Assembly: GCA_016946835.1 (NCBI GenBank)
Contig: JACVTC010000030.1
Coordinates: forward strand, 1,032,501 to 1,045,000
Reading direction: 5' to 3'
From: Neocallimastix lanati (nom. inval.)
Taxonomy: Eukaryota > Neocallimastigomycota > Neocallimastigomycetes > Neocallimastigales > Neocallimastigaceae
Length of the DNA stretch: 12,500 nt
The notes under the pieces were generated by a model that worked only from the letters and a program-made list of their open reading frames with translations, searched no databases and was not told the DNA's origin. The first letter of the stretch is position 1. Every line of letters starts with the position of its first letter. A program made the translations under genes and the position numbers. Below, in pieces: positions 1 to 12,402 of the stretch.

Positions 1-2666
<2,666 letters not shown>

Positions 2667-3801
2667 ATTCGTATCCAATAATATTAAAGTTTTTTTATTA
2701 TATATATATGTTATAATTAAAGTATAAATAATTATAATATTTTATATAATTTTTTCTTAATATTGCTATAATATTTTTTAAATGCATAGATCGTTAAAAA
2801 TTAATTTTTGTTTTTAATAATAATTATTGTTTTCTTTAAACATTATTGGAATTATTTTATCTAATTTTTAATTTCACAACTTCTTTAAATTATATATATA
2901 TATATTATTTCATATTTATTCTATTTTTTTAGTATTTCTGTTATCTTATTTTATACAATAAAATATATATATATATATATTTTATTTTTGGAAAAAAGAA
3001 TAATAATAAAAATAAAAAATAAGTATATTTGAAGGGAAAAAATATCAATTTATTTTAATCAATAAACAAAATATTTATATTATTACTTCTTTTTAAATAT
3101 AAATTGAAAAAATAATAATAATAATAATAATAATAATAATTAAAACAAAAAATAAACTAATAAAATTATATAATATAAGATTTTATACCAAAAATTAAAA
3201 TGAAGTCCAAAAAATTAAAACAAAATATATAAATATATATAAAGTGAAAATTGTTTATTACTCGGTAAAAATTAAAGTATTAGCCAATTTTATCCAAAAT
3301 ACCAAAAATTTAAATATTTATTAAGAGTTACTATATCTAATATTAAATTATACTAACAAATAATTAATTATTAAAGAATCATAAAATTATTATTAGTATT
3401 TTTTTTTTTATTTAACGAAAAAAAAAAATTTTTTTAACCTTCCATCTAACAGGAAATTATAACTTTATTCAATATAATTTTTCAAGTTCACTATTTGTAA
3501 ATTATAAATTATTATATAATTTTAAAATAATCCTAAATAATATATATATATTATTAAATCAAATAAAATAAAATTATATATAATAAAGTAGGGGAAAAAA
3601 ATGGTAATAAATATTCAATGTTTAAACATTAGTATAATAATAATTAAAATTTCATTTAAAGTTTATAATAATTTTTTTAAATATTAAAATTTTTTAAAAT
3701 AAACATAAAAAAAAATGATAGAATTTAATTTAAATAAAAAAATTATAATATAAACAAAAAGTATTTTCTATATAAATAAGATTATTAATATTAAATATAT
3801 A
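2667..3801. other. AT-rich intergenic DNA, 5' side of the Stealth-family gene
   Basis: This stretch contains only short AT dinucleotide runs (for example near 2895 and 2963), a short AAT microsatellite (about 3113-3140) and paired A-run/T-run blocks (about 3417-3436). I see no coding stretch and no RNA gene. It must hold the promoter of the minus-strand gene, but AT-rich TATA-like words are everywhere, so no single one can be chosen. Confidence 0.7.
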
Positions 3802-3842
3802 TTATAATAAAAAGGAATTAGAATAATTCCCTTTTATTATAA
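3802..3842. repeat. 18-bp inverted repeat (hairpin) with 5-base loop
   Basis: The left arm is 3802-3819 (TTATAATAAAAAGGAATT), the loop AGAAT is 3820-3824, and the right arm is 3825-3842. The arms pair over 18 bp with a single mismatch. In this base composition many short AT palindromes arise by chance, but a paired GG/CC core inside 18 bp stands out. It could be a terminator, a structured RNA element or the foldback end of a small mobile element. Confidence 0.75.
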
Positions 3843-4431
3843 ATTTATAGATTTATTAATATAATTGAAATGCCTACAGTGTAACTACTACAAAGTAGTC
3901 TATTGGTCAGAATGCTTAATTTAGCCAATTTAATAATATTATTATCTATATTATCAAATAGTAAAAGAAATATTTATAAAAATAGAATAATTATTTTAAT
4001 AAGATTATAATTTTTTTTTATTGTTTGAATTGAATATAAGAATTAAAATAAAATTATTATAAGAACTTATATATAAAACAATAATTATAAGAACTAAATA
4101 AAACAATAAAAGTTAATGAATATATTTTAATTATTATATGAACCTCTTTATCAATGAATAGATCATATTTTTATCAGTATAAAAATTATTTCTCTTCTCT
4201 ACCATATTCATTTTTAAAATATGAAATAAAAAGGAAATCTTTTTTATTTACTATATTTTTAATGTATATAATAAAAAGAAAAGAAATATGTAAAATAATG
4301 ATTAATTATTACACATACTATTCAATCAACTATAAAGATAAATTTGAATTTTGAAAGGCAATAATTAAAATTTTATGAAAATATTTATATTTTATTTCGT
4401 TTTGTTTTTATATAGCTATATAATATATTAA
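3843..4431. other. AT-rich intergenic DNA with one small mixed-base patch
   Basis: A patch at about 3869-3925 is less AT-rich than its surroundings and holds a 6-bp hairpin (ACTACT at 3884-3889, AGTAGT at 3894-3899, loop ACAA). It does not fold as a tRNA and matches no RNA I know. Positions 4154-4354 are open for 66 codons from an ATG, but the translation is an ordinary Tyr/Phe/Ile/Lys-rich product of AT-rich DNA with no recognisable motif. I do not call it a gene; it could at most be an exon of an unknown one. Confidence 0.5.
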
Positions 4432-4434
4432 TAT

Positions 4435-4473
<39 letters not shown>

Positions 4474-4479
4474 TTATTT

Positions 4480-4547
<68 letters not shown>

Positions 4548-4553
4548 TTTTTT
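4432..4553. repeat. ATTT tetranucleotide microsatellite with a heptamer interruption
   Basis: About 120 bp of TTTA repeats, interrupted near 4471-4490 by two or three TTATTTA heptamers, the same unit that forms the large satellite at 10894-11140. It is non-coding. Confidence 0.9.
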
Positions 4554-5340
4554 ATTTGTTATATGATAATAAATATTGAAATTTTCTTAATATATTATTG
4601 TTTCTTATATATAAATTATTCTAAATTATGTATATTAAAATAATTTTGTAAAATTATATATATATATATTATACAATCATTATATAATTTATATTATATA
4701 AAAGTATCCGAAAAAAAAATTTTTTTTTTCCTATATTCTATTCTTTAAAGTAATAAGGAACAAAGCATTAGTGAATAATTAATTATATTTTATTTATTCA
4801 TTTTAAAAATAAGAAGTATATATAATTATTAAAAAGTATAGGTATTAAATTGTTGAATTTTCAACAGGAATTTTATTTAATATTAAAAAATAAAGGTAAT
4901 GAAAGTAAATTAAATAATAAATATTTATTTATATTTATTTGAAATATTATGATTGTAAATTTATGTTATTAAAGAAGATATATAAAAAATATTATAAAAT
5001 AATAAAATAATATTATCAAATAAATTTTCAATATTATTGAAAAAATTTGAAATTTGATAATAATGATGATCATTGAAAAATACTAAAAAAAAATATTAAA
5101 TAAATAATAAGAAAAAGAAAAGAAAATATTTTTCAAAAATATAAATAAATCATAATTAATAATTGCTAATATTATTAATAATACTAATAACAATTATGCA
5201 AGGCAATAAAAAAATATTAATAATATATATATAAGAGTGATAAGTAATAGTTACAAAATGAAAGTATTGATAAATTAGTTATAATATATTATAATAATTC
5301 ATAATAATTCATAATGTCAATGAAATCATTAAATATTTAA
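4554..5340. other. AT-rich intergenic DNA, no gene seen
   Basis: Only AT-rich sequence, an A9T10 block near 4711-4730, and a small perfect hairpin GTTGAATTTTCAAC (4852-4865). No coding stretch and no RNA gene were found. Confidence 0.6.
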
Positions 5341-5374
<34 letters not shown>

Positions 5375-5383
5375 ATTTTTATT

Positions 5384-5420
<37 letters not shown>
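5341..5420. repeat. T27 homopolymer followed by ATT microsatellite
   Basis: A pure run of 27 T (5341-5367), a short linker, then an ATT/TTA tract (about 5389-5420). It lies just before the first copy of the diverged direct duplication. Confidence 0.9.
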
Positions 5421-5422
<2 letters not shown>

Positions 5423-5597
5423 ATGTTAATTGCAAAAAAAAACTTTTTTTTTTCATTATATAAACAACGTACTAAAATTAAAATATGAAATTAAAATAGA
5501 TAAATGATTGTATGATAGGATAAATGATAGCATAATAGTAACGATATATTTATTGATAGCATTAATAGTGTTTACTCTGAAAAACTTGGTGAAAAAA
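5411..5597. repeat. Diverged direct duplication, copy A
   Basis: The shared landmarks, in order, are AATTGCAAAAA, a T-run, GTACTAAAATTAAAATAT, AGCATAATAGTAA, ATATATTTATTGAT, GTTTACT and GGTGAAAAAAAA. All recur in the same order about 302-312 bp downstream in copy B. The copies differ by many substitutions and small indels. There is no coding content. Confidence 0.8.
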
Positions 5598-5616
5598 AAA
5601 TAAAAATAAAAAAAAA

Positions 5617-5618
<2 letters not shown>

Positions 5619-5666
<48 letters not shown>
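5619..5666. repeat. A48 homopolymer
   Basis: Forty-eight consecutive A, preceded by interrupted A-runs (5591-5618). It separates the two copies of the duplication. A minus-strand reading gives poly-phenylalanine, which is not a gene. Homopolymers this long are often misassembled, so the exact length is uncertain. Confidence 0.9.
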
Positions 5667-5668
<2 letters not shown>

Positions 5669-5700
5669 AAAAAAAGCAAATAAAAAACAAATTAATACTA

Positions 5701-5914
5701 TATTATTAAATATTTTTTTATTTGAAGATAATTGCAAAAATTCCTTTTTTTTTTCTTTATTTAAATAATAATGTACTAAAATTAAAATATAAATATAATA
5801 GTATCATAGTATAATAGCATAATAATATAGCATAATTGTAAATAACAATATATTTATTGATGCCAATATTACTAATAATGTTTACTATCTAAAAAACATG
5901 GTGAAAAAAAAAAA
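5701..5914. repeat. Diverged direct duplication, copy B
   Basis: The partner of 5411-5597. It keeps the order TATTATTAAAT, AATTGCAAAAA, T-run, GTACTAAAATTAAAATAT, AATAGCATAAT, ATATATTTATTGAT, GTTTACT and GGTGAAAAAAA. It is slightly longer because of extra AT-rich inserts near 5800-5840. Confidence 0.8.
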
Positions 5915-6922
5915 TTAATACTAAATAGTAATATACCATGTTATGTAGTATTACACTAAAAGAAATATTAAATTTTATATATTATATATTTAATATTTAA
6001 TATATTATTATATATTATAGAGAAATAGAAATAAATAAATTAAAAATTGTATAAAGAAATAATTTAATCAGACTTTTATAATTAAGCCAATAGAGATACA
6101 AATTATTTATTCGTACAACCTAAAATTTTATTTATAAATATATTTAAGTATATTATAATTTATTTAAATTAATTTATGTAAAAAATAATTAACAGCCAAT
6201 AAAAGCTTAAACTGCCAACATTCACTTTTTTTAAATATATTTATTATTATGTATATAATTTCCAATGTTTAATGAAAGTACTTTATATATAATTAATGTT
6301 TAGTAAATATTAATTTATATATTTAATATATATTAAAAATTATTCAAAAAAAAAAAAAAAAAACTTTTTTATTTTAAAAAGAAAAATAATAATGAAGTGA
6401 CTGTGACATTATACAATATTAAAATTTATATAGTAGTATTATGAAAGTATTTTTTATTCTTTTTTATTTTCTTTTTTTTTAATAATAAAATAAAAATTTA
6501 ATTTATTATATTATGCTAGTTAAAAGTATTTGATTGAATATTTAACAAATAATAAATTTTGATAAATATAGATAAAAAGTTTAAAATTTATATTTAAATA
6601 GAAAAATAATAAAGTAGTATAATAAGAATTCTTAAAATAATAAAATTAACCAATTGGTTTATATCTTTTATTATATATTGTTTGTAATAATAGGAAGATA
6701 ATTTTATTAATTAATTTTATTTAATCAAAAAAAAAAAAAAAAAAAAAAAGATAAAAAGATAAAAAAGTTAAAAGTTTTAAAAAATTATTATTTTATTATT
6801 AATTATAAAGGAAATAATTAATAAATAATAACTAATCAATTATTGTTTTATATATAGTAATAAAATTAATAAATTATTAATTTTAAATTACTTATAGCTA
6901 TAGTAATAAATAAATAATAACA
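5915..6922. other. AT-rich intergenic DNA upstream of the SH3 gene
   Basis: It contains A18 (6346-6363), A23 (6727-6749) and other homopolymers. No gene or RNA was found. The promoter of the plus-strand SH3 gene must lie here; the last 80 bases are AT-only apart from a GCTATAG patch near 6897, and no core element can be singled out. Confidence 0.6.
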
Positions 6923-8453
6923 ATGATTAAAAAAATTATACCATATCTTATACTATTATTCTTAATATCTGGAAAAGTATTATCTAAAGACCATAAAGGT
7001 CCTAGACATGGTCCAGGTCCAAAACATCATGAAAATGATGAACCTTTCTTTGAAATGGAAAGAAAGGGAAGAAGGCCAAAAGAAAGTAATACTTTTTGTT
7101 AAATATAACATATAAAATAAAATATTAATAATAAATGAATAAATGTTAAATAGCAAAAATTAATTATTATTTAAAATTTTATTTAATTAAAAAGTTAAAT
7201 TTGAAGAAAGTAATAATTCAAATTTAATTGTAAATATTGCAGAAATAAAAGACTTTGATGAAAATCAAAATATTATAACAAATAAATCAAAAGTAAAGGT
7301 AACATGGTCTTTAAATAAGGATGGTAATAATTCTACAAATATCGATAACAATTTACCAACTGTATTTAAAATAAAGTTATTAAGTAATGTAACTCAAGAC
7401 ATTGAAACAAAATTATTCTATCCATTGATAGAGGAAGAAATAGGATCTAACATAGAAAAATTAAATGAATTTGAATACAATGTACCAAAATTAGATGAAA
7501 ATTATGTATACAATATTGCTGTTATAGCAGAACCAGTTGGTGTTTCAAAAAATAATAGCATTGGTTTATCTAAATCTTTAATTTATAGTAAGATTATATA
7601 TATAATATTGTTTGTATAATATATATATATAAAAAGAAAAAACGAAATAATTAATTTTTTTTAAATAATTTTTATTAATGTTAATGTACATTATAAAAAT
7701 AATAAAGAACAATATGAAACTTCATCAATAGTAAATAATAATTCCAATGATGGAAATAATAATGGCGTTAATCCATTAATATATGTTGGTATTGGTATTG
7801 GAGGATTTGCATTAATAGCTATTGCATTTTTAATCAGTAAACGAATTAGTAAAAATGATAAGCCAAAAGATGAAAATGAAGATTATAATTTACCAGTGCA
7901 AAATGCATTTTCACCTAGCGATGATGATTTTAGAGCCGATTTAGATCCTATTTCTGTACTTATTGATAATAATAGTGAAGTATCATGGTCTAATTTAGAA
8001 ATTGCACAAGGATCTCATCAAACTAAAAATGCTGCAAATGATCATATTTATAGCACATTAGATAGGAAGAGTTATAAACGTAGTTCAAAGAGCAAGGAAA
8101 ATAGATATGCAACTAATGAAATACAACTATATAAGGTTGTCAGGATATTTATACCAACTGAAGAAGATGAAATAAGATTAAATATTGGAGAAGATGTAGA
8201 AATTACTACTATCTTCGAAGATGGTTGGTGTGAGGGTATAAATAAATCTACAAATGAAAGTGGTATTTTCCCTAGAACTTGTGTTGTAGAGGCTGAACAG
8301 TATAACTCAATGATTGAAAAAAAGAAGAATGCACTTCTTCCAACAAGAAAACGCTCAAAACGAAGTTCACAACCACAAAAAGTATATAATTATAAACCTT
8401 CAGACCTTGCGACAAATAGTACGAATTTTATACTAGAAACGGAAGAGAAATAA
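6923..8453 (+). CDS. Single-pass membrane protein: signal peptide, Kre9/Knh1-like domain, TM helix, cytosolic SH3 domain
   Basis: Inferred exons are 6923-7085, 7195-7587 and 7732-8453 (or 7708-8453), giving about 425-433 residues. The start is the ATG at 6923, which opens a signal peptide (MIKKIIPYLILLFLISGKVL). A His/Pro/Gly patch follows. Residues ~60-185 look like the Kre9/Knh1-type beta-sandwich: VKVTWSL (Trp near 92), FKIKLLS, FEYNVPKLDENYVYNIAV, then SKSLIYS, matching the family pattern of a W strand, a 'y-VP' turn and 'Y-i-i'. A TM helix covers about residues 201-220 (YVGIGIGGFALIAIAFLI), with SKRISK on the inner side. The tail has a clear SH3 domain (about 316-373): VVRIFIPTEEDEI, FEDGWCEG and SGIFPRTCV. 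It ends in a basic patch (TRKRSKRSS). This suggests a surface sensor or adaptor that binds proline-rich partners inside, comparable in layout to yeast Fus1. SH3 is sure; the outer domain is likely; the ligand is unknown. Confidence 0.85.
7086..7194 (+). other. Intron 1 of the SH3 gene (inferred)
   Basis: The donor is GTAATA after ...CCAAAAGAAA and leaves one base of a codon; without splicing the frame stops within five codons. The acceptor AG at 7193-7194 restores the frame that is open to 7587; an AG at 7205-7206 would do so too and would shorten the protein by four residues. The acceptor is AAG rather than the usual TAG, which lowers certainty on that side. Confidence 0.6.
7588..7731 (+). 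other. Intron 2 of the SH3 gene (inferred)
   Basis: The donor is GTAAGA after ...AATTTATA, close to consensus. Two acceptors keep the frame: TAG at 7729-7731, preferred by consensus, and AAG at 7705-7707, which would add eight residues (KQYETSSI). An in-frame stop at 7662-7664 rules out earlier exon starts. The 3' part is T-rich (7650-7675), as expected before an acceptor. Confidence 0.65.
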
Positions 8454-8948
8454 AATAGAAATAAACATTACTCATATTCACACATTATCATCAATAAAAA
8501 AAATTAAAAAAAAAAAATTGATATATTAAAAAAATATTTTCGAAATAATCAATAATTTACTTCATTTTTAAGCTTATCTATTATATACAAAAAAAAAAAA
8601 ATAATAAAATAAAAAAAAAAAAAAGCTATTTATTATAATATTAATATCAATATATCTAGTAAAATATTAAAAAAAAATTATTAAATTTATTTATATATTA
8701 TAGTTTAATTAAATGAAAATAAATAAAAATAATTAAAAACTATTATATTAGAAATTAAAAAAGTAAATATAAAAGTAAACTAAAATAAAATTAATAATTA
8801 ATAAATTATAGCGATATACAAAACGTTTTTAGTATTTTTATTTATTCAATATATTTAATTAAACAATATGAATAAATAAATAGTAATAATAATAAGCAAA
8901 AATTCAATTTAAAGAAAAAACATATTAGCCTTTATAGTATAAAAAAAT

Positions 8949-8979
<31 letters not shown>

Positions 8980-8983
8980 ATAA
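8454..8983. other. AT-rich 3' flank of the SH3 gene, no gene seen
   Basis: Alternating A-runs and T/A mixtures, ending in T26 (8954-8979). No coding stretch. AATAAA-like words near 8459-8505 could serve for polyadenylation, but such words are common here. Confidence 0.6.
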
Positions 8984-10112
8984 AATCAAGATAATTTTAT
9001 TTGGAAAATTTTACTAGGATCAAATAAAAAGAACTTAGAAAAAGTTCAATTTACTTTTAATCGAGGTTTACTTTGTAGTTTTGTATTTAGAAATAAAACC
9101 TCCAGTACTACTATTTATAATATGTCTAAGGAACTTTTTATCATTTTATACCTCTTATAGCTAGTTTTTGTTCTAAGGCAATGATTCAATGCTTTAAAAA
9201 GAATATTCTTGTACTATTTCTTATTTAGTTAAAAGTATTCTTACATTCTTCATGGACGAAAAAAAGCACACATAGATTGACAATACGCAAAAATAAATAA
9301 TAAACAATAAACTTCCTGGGAAAATATAAAAGTTCTGAGAAAATTTTCATTATTCAAGAACCCCTACAATTAGATCAATTAAATACAAGAAATTTAAATT
9401 TGATTTTGAAAAATTCATTTAATGTCTAACTCTAAAATATTCTCAAATTTCTCTTGGAATTTTTTTTTTTTTTTTTTTTTTTTTGGATTGGACAAATTAA
9501 ATGTGGATTCAAATTTTATGTGAAACCTTATGTAAAAAGCAAACTAGTATATCAGAAGATTGCCCGATAAGTTGTCGTTGTTATGGTGAAAAGAACAGCA
9601 ACTCTTGGTTTACTCACAATGGATAATTTTATATCCTAAATTTAAAAAATTTAAATAACAATTCATTCAATTTGTTGATGAAATTTTTATTAATTTTTCT
9701 CTGATTGTTCATGAGAAATCATTTAAACATTTCTAATATCAAAAAGGAAGATTTTGATGATAATATAAAATTTTATGTACTGTGTCTACTTCTTGGCGAA
9801 TACAAGAAATATTAAAGATTGGTTCGAGGAAAGAAAATACTTTATTAATTATATAGTTCGATCACCTTCGAGAGAATCTTTCCGATTTAATATTTTTTGG
9901 AGCTTGCGGAATTCCCTACTATTGCTATCTTAATTGTAATTAGTAATTTTTACACTATGATTAATTTGTATACCGTTAGACCTTCCATTGTTAAGATCGT
10001 TGACGTCGATATAATAAGATAAAAAAGAAATTCTGATATAGATTCTAATGATAATTTTTATCCACATGGAATGGGAAGAGTTAAAGGTCATTTCGTCATA
10101 GAAACTACGTAG
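8984..10112 (+). pseudogene. Decayed protein-coding relic, unidentified (gene or transposon remnant)
   Basis: This block has clearly more G and C than its flanks, and its plus-strand frames stay open longer than such DNA should. Pieces in order: 8984-9160 (58 codons, with LLGSNKKNLEKVQFTFNRGL); the same frame continues with stops to about 9276; 9304-9429 in another frame (NFLGKYKSSEKIFIIQEPL); then a third frame from 9501 to 10112, about 200 codons with seven internal stops. The last part includes SEDCPISCRCYGEKNSNSWF, FPTIAILIVISNFYTMINLY, VRPSIVKIVDVDII and, at the end, NFYPHGMGRVKGHFVIETT. A T25 run (9460-9484) splits the block. I do not recognise the family. An old retroelement or a dead paralogue of a host gene are both possible. 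Introns could explain one frame change but not the stops. Confidence 0.55.
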
Positions 10113-10558
10113 TTTTTTAATATCAATGTAAAAAATTTCATGTATTTTTTAATAAATATTATTGAATAAAATTTATTTCTAGTCTATAAAAATAACAATA
10201 TAATTTTAATAAATTTATTTTCTTTTTTTAAACAAATATATATATTGTAATACTATAGTGATGTATTTAATATGTATAATATGTATTATTTTCAATATAT
10301 CCCAACATATTTATTATATTAGTATAAATTGAAAAAATAAATAATAAATATAAATAAATAAATATTTCTAAATTTTAAAAAAAAAAAAAAATATTATATT
10401 ATGTATTGCCTTTTTTTAAAAAAAAAATATATATATATATATAATATATTTCTTAAAAGTTTGATATATAAAGCAAAAACCTTAATTATTAGTAAAAAAA
10501 TTTATTAATAATCTCATAAAAGCAAATCTTAAAAATTTTTTTTTTTTATTTACTTATT
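10113..10558. other. AT-rich intergenic DNA, no gene seen
   Basis: Homopolymers, AT dinucleotide runs (about 10428-10450) and simple AT-rich sequence. Nothing with coding or RNA-gene character. Confidence 0.6.
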
Positions 10559-10704
10559 TCAGGCGTGTACCGCCCTTAATTTTAGTCCCCCCTCACTATA
10601 CTTCACATAGGTAGAAAATGTCCCTACTAGATGGCCTTATTGAGTGTTCAGCATTAGCGCTCTATTTAATTATTAAAATAAATTTATGCCAAGCATAAAT
10701 TTAT
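10559..10704. other. GC-richer island with hairpins, function unknown
   Basis: About 100 bases (10559-10665) stand out with blocks such as GGCGTGTACCGCC, a 4-bp stem around TGTAC, and CCCCCC. The island ends in a perfect 12-bp inverted repeat: ATAAATTTATGC (10678-10689), loop CAA, GCATAAATTTAT (10693-10704). One plus-strand frame reads MSLLDGLIECSALALYLI before a stop. It is too short to decide between structured RNA, transposon end and dead exon. Confidence 0.4.
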
Positions 10705-10732
10705 CTTAGATCATTATTTTATGTAGTTATAA

Positions 10733-11157
<425 letters not shown>

Positions 11158-11654
11158 AACTAGTTTATTTTTTAAACAAAGTTTTTTTCTTTAAAAACCT
11201 ATTTTTAATCTCTGAATAGAAATTTTTTTTTTACATGTTTTTTATGTTAATTAAAAAAAACAGTAGTACATAAATTTTCAAAAAAATTTTATACATTTTT
11301 ATCCAATCAACTATATTTGTTTTTACTCATACGAAATTCATAAATTTATTTTTAAAAAAAATTATATAATATGATATCAAAATTCTGACTTTAAGAACTT
11401 TAAGAATATTTGGTTAAAAGCTTGTGTTTAGGGGTAAACAGACTAAATGAATTTTAATTTATAATTATTTTGTGGATATAATAAAATATTTTATTTAAAC
11501 TATTTTATTCGATAATAAAAAGGATGAAGTAGTTGTAAAATATTTAGTATCATAATATAAAATAATTATTTATTAAAAGGTCATTTAAATATAAATTAAT
11601 GAAAATATGTATTATATGAATTACTATATAATATATAATTTCATTGTTAATAAT
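11158..11654. other. AT-rich intergenic DNA, no gene seen
   Basis: Somewhat less uniform than other spacers (for example near 11396-11445 and 11515-11540), but no reading frame or fold could be supported. Confidence 0.5.
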
Positions 11655-11843
11655 ATTTAGCCCTTGGGAGGGTCTGAGAAAAGCCCGCTAAGTGTCCTTG
11701 AGGGACTTCGTATTAACAGTTCCATAAATTTTTATGGACATATACGAGTGGATCACCAGAAAGCGAAAAATTGGAATTGGATCTACGGGCGGAATGCTGG
11801 AAGTTCAATACGCAAGACATTTAATAATTTTAATAATTATTAG
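11655..11843. other. GC-richer island with serial hairpins; structured RNA or short coding relic
   Basis: The stems read in order: CCCT-TGGG-AGGG (11661-11672); GTCC-TTGAG-GGAC (11694-11706); and CCATAAA-TT-TTTATGG (11722-11737), itself enclosed by CGTAT (11709-11713) and ATACG (11742-11746). Against this, the plus strand is also open without a stop from 11661 to 11840 (60 codons, no ATG), reading for example INSSINFYGHIRVDHQKAK. It is not a tRNA, 5S rRNA or U6 as far as I can judge by eye. Strand and function are unknown. Confidence 0.45.
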
Positions 11844-12402
11844 ATGAAACTCAATTCAGACTACTCTTTAACCAAGTGTTCTTCACTCTTAATTTATGAT
11901 TATTTAATTTAAAAATTAAAATTAAATTAATGAAGTTTTAAATTTTTATATTTTAGTTTATAAAGGAATGTTGATTAAGATTATATTATTACTATAATTA
12001 CTAATATTTTAATATTTTTCTATTTATGTAATATGGTTTTTATAAATTTAAATTAAAAATATTAAAAACTGAAATGTTAATAAAGGATTAATTATAATGA
12101 ACAATTTAATGCATTATATTTTTATTCTTTTTTTTTTTTTATTATTTTTGTTATTTTTAATTCATAAATATTATAAAAAAAAATAAGTAGAAACAAAAAT
12201 AAAAGTAAAGAAAAGAAAAAAAACGAATACTGTTAAAAAAGCATTTTATATATTTAATTAATTAGCATTTTATTAAGTAAAAGTATTATTTCTAATAGTA
12301 ACATTGATAAATTAATTTAATTTTTTTTTTTTTTTTTCTTTAACAAATATGAATTATAAAAAATTATAAAAGCAGTTTTATAACTTCATTACATTAATTA
12401 AA
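11844..12402. other. AT-rich intergenic DNA before the 3' end of the last gene
   Basis: Simple AT-rich sequence with T17 at 12321-12337. It should contain the 3' untranslated region of the minus-strand gene that ends at 12403. No other feature was seen. Confidence 0.6.

Noticed and set aside
2667-2678. Upstream TTG start for the Stealth gene (adding four residues)
   Set aside because: TTG is not a usual nuclear start in eukaryotes, and an ATG follows four codons later, directly before the signal anchor.
3869-3925. tRNA gene
   Set aside because: No acceptor stem, no T-loop sequence and no seven-base anticodon loop could be laid out.
5456-5737. Minus-strand frame with poly-phenylalanine
   Set aside because: It is caused by the A48 homopolymer and lies in the diverged duplication, with no coding signal.
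7425-7619. Separate small gene starting inside exon 2
   Set aside because: It starts at TTG and is merely the 3' part of exon 2 running into intron 2.
7896-8453. Stand-alone SH3 protein starting at GTG
   Set aside because: The frame continues upstream through a TM helix without a stop to 7665, and the GTG is an internal valine codon.
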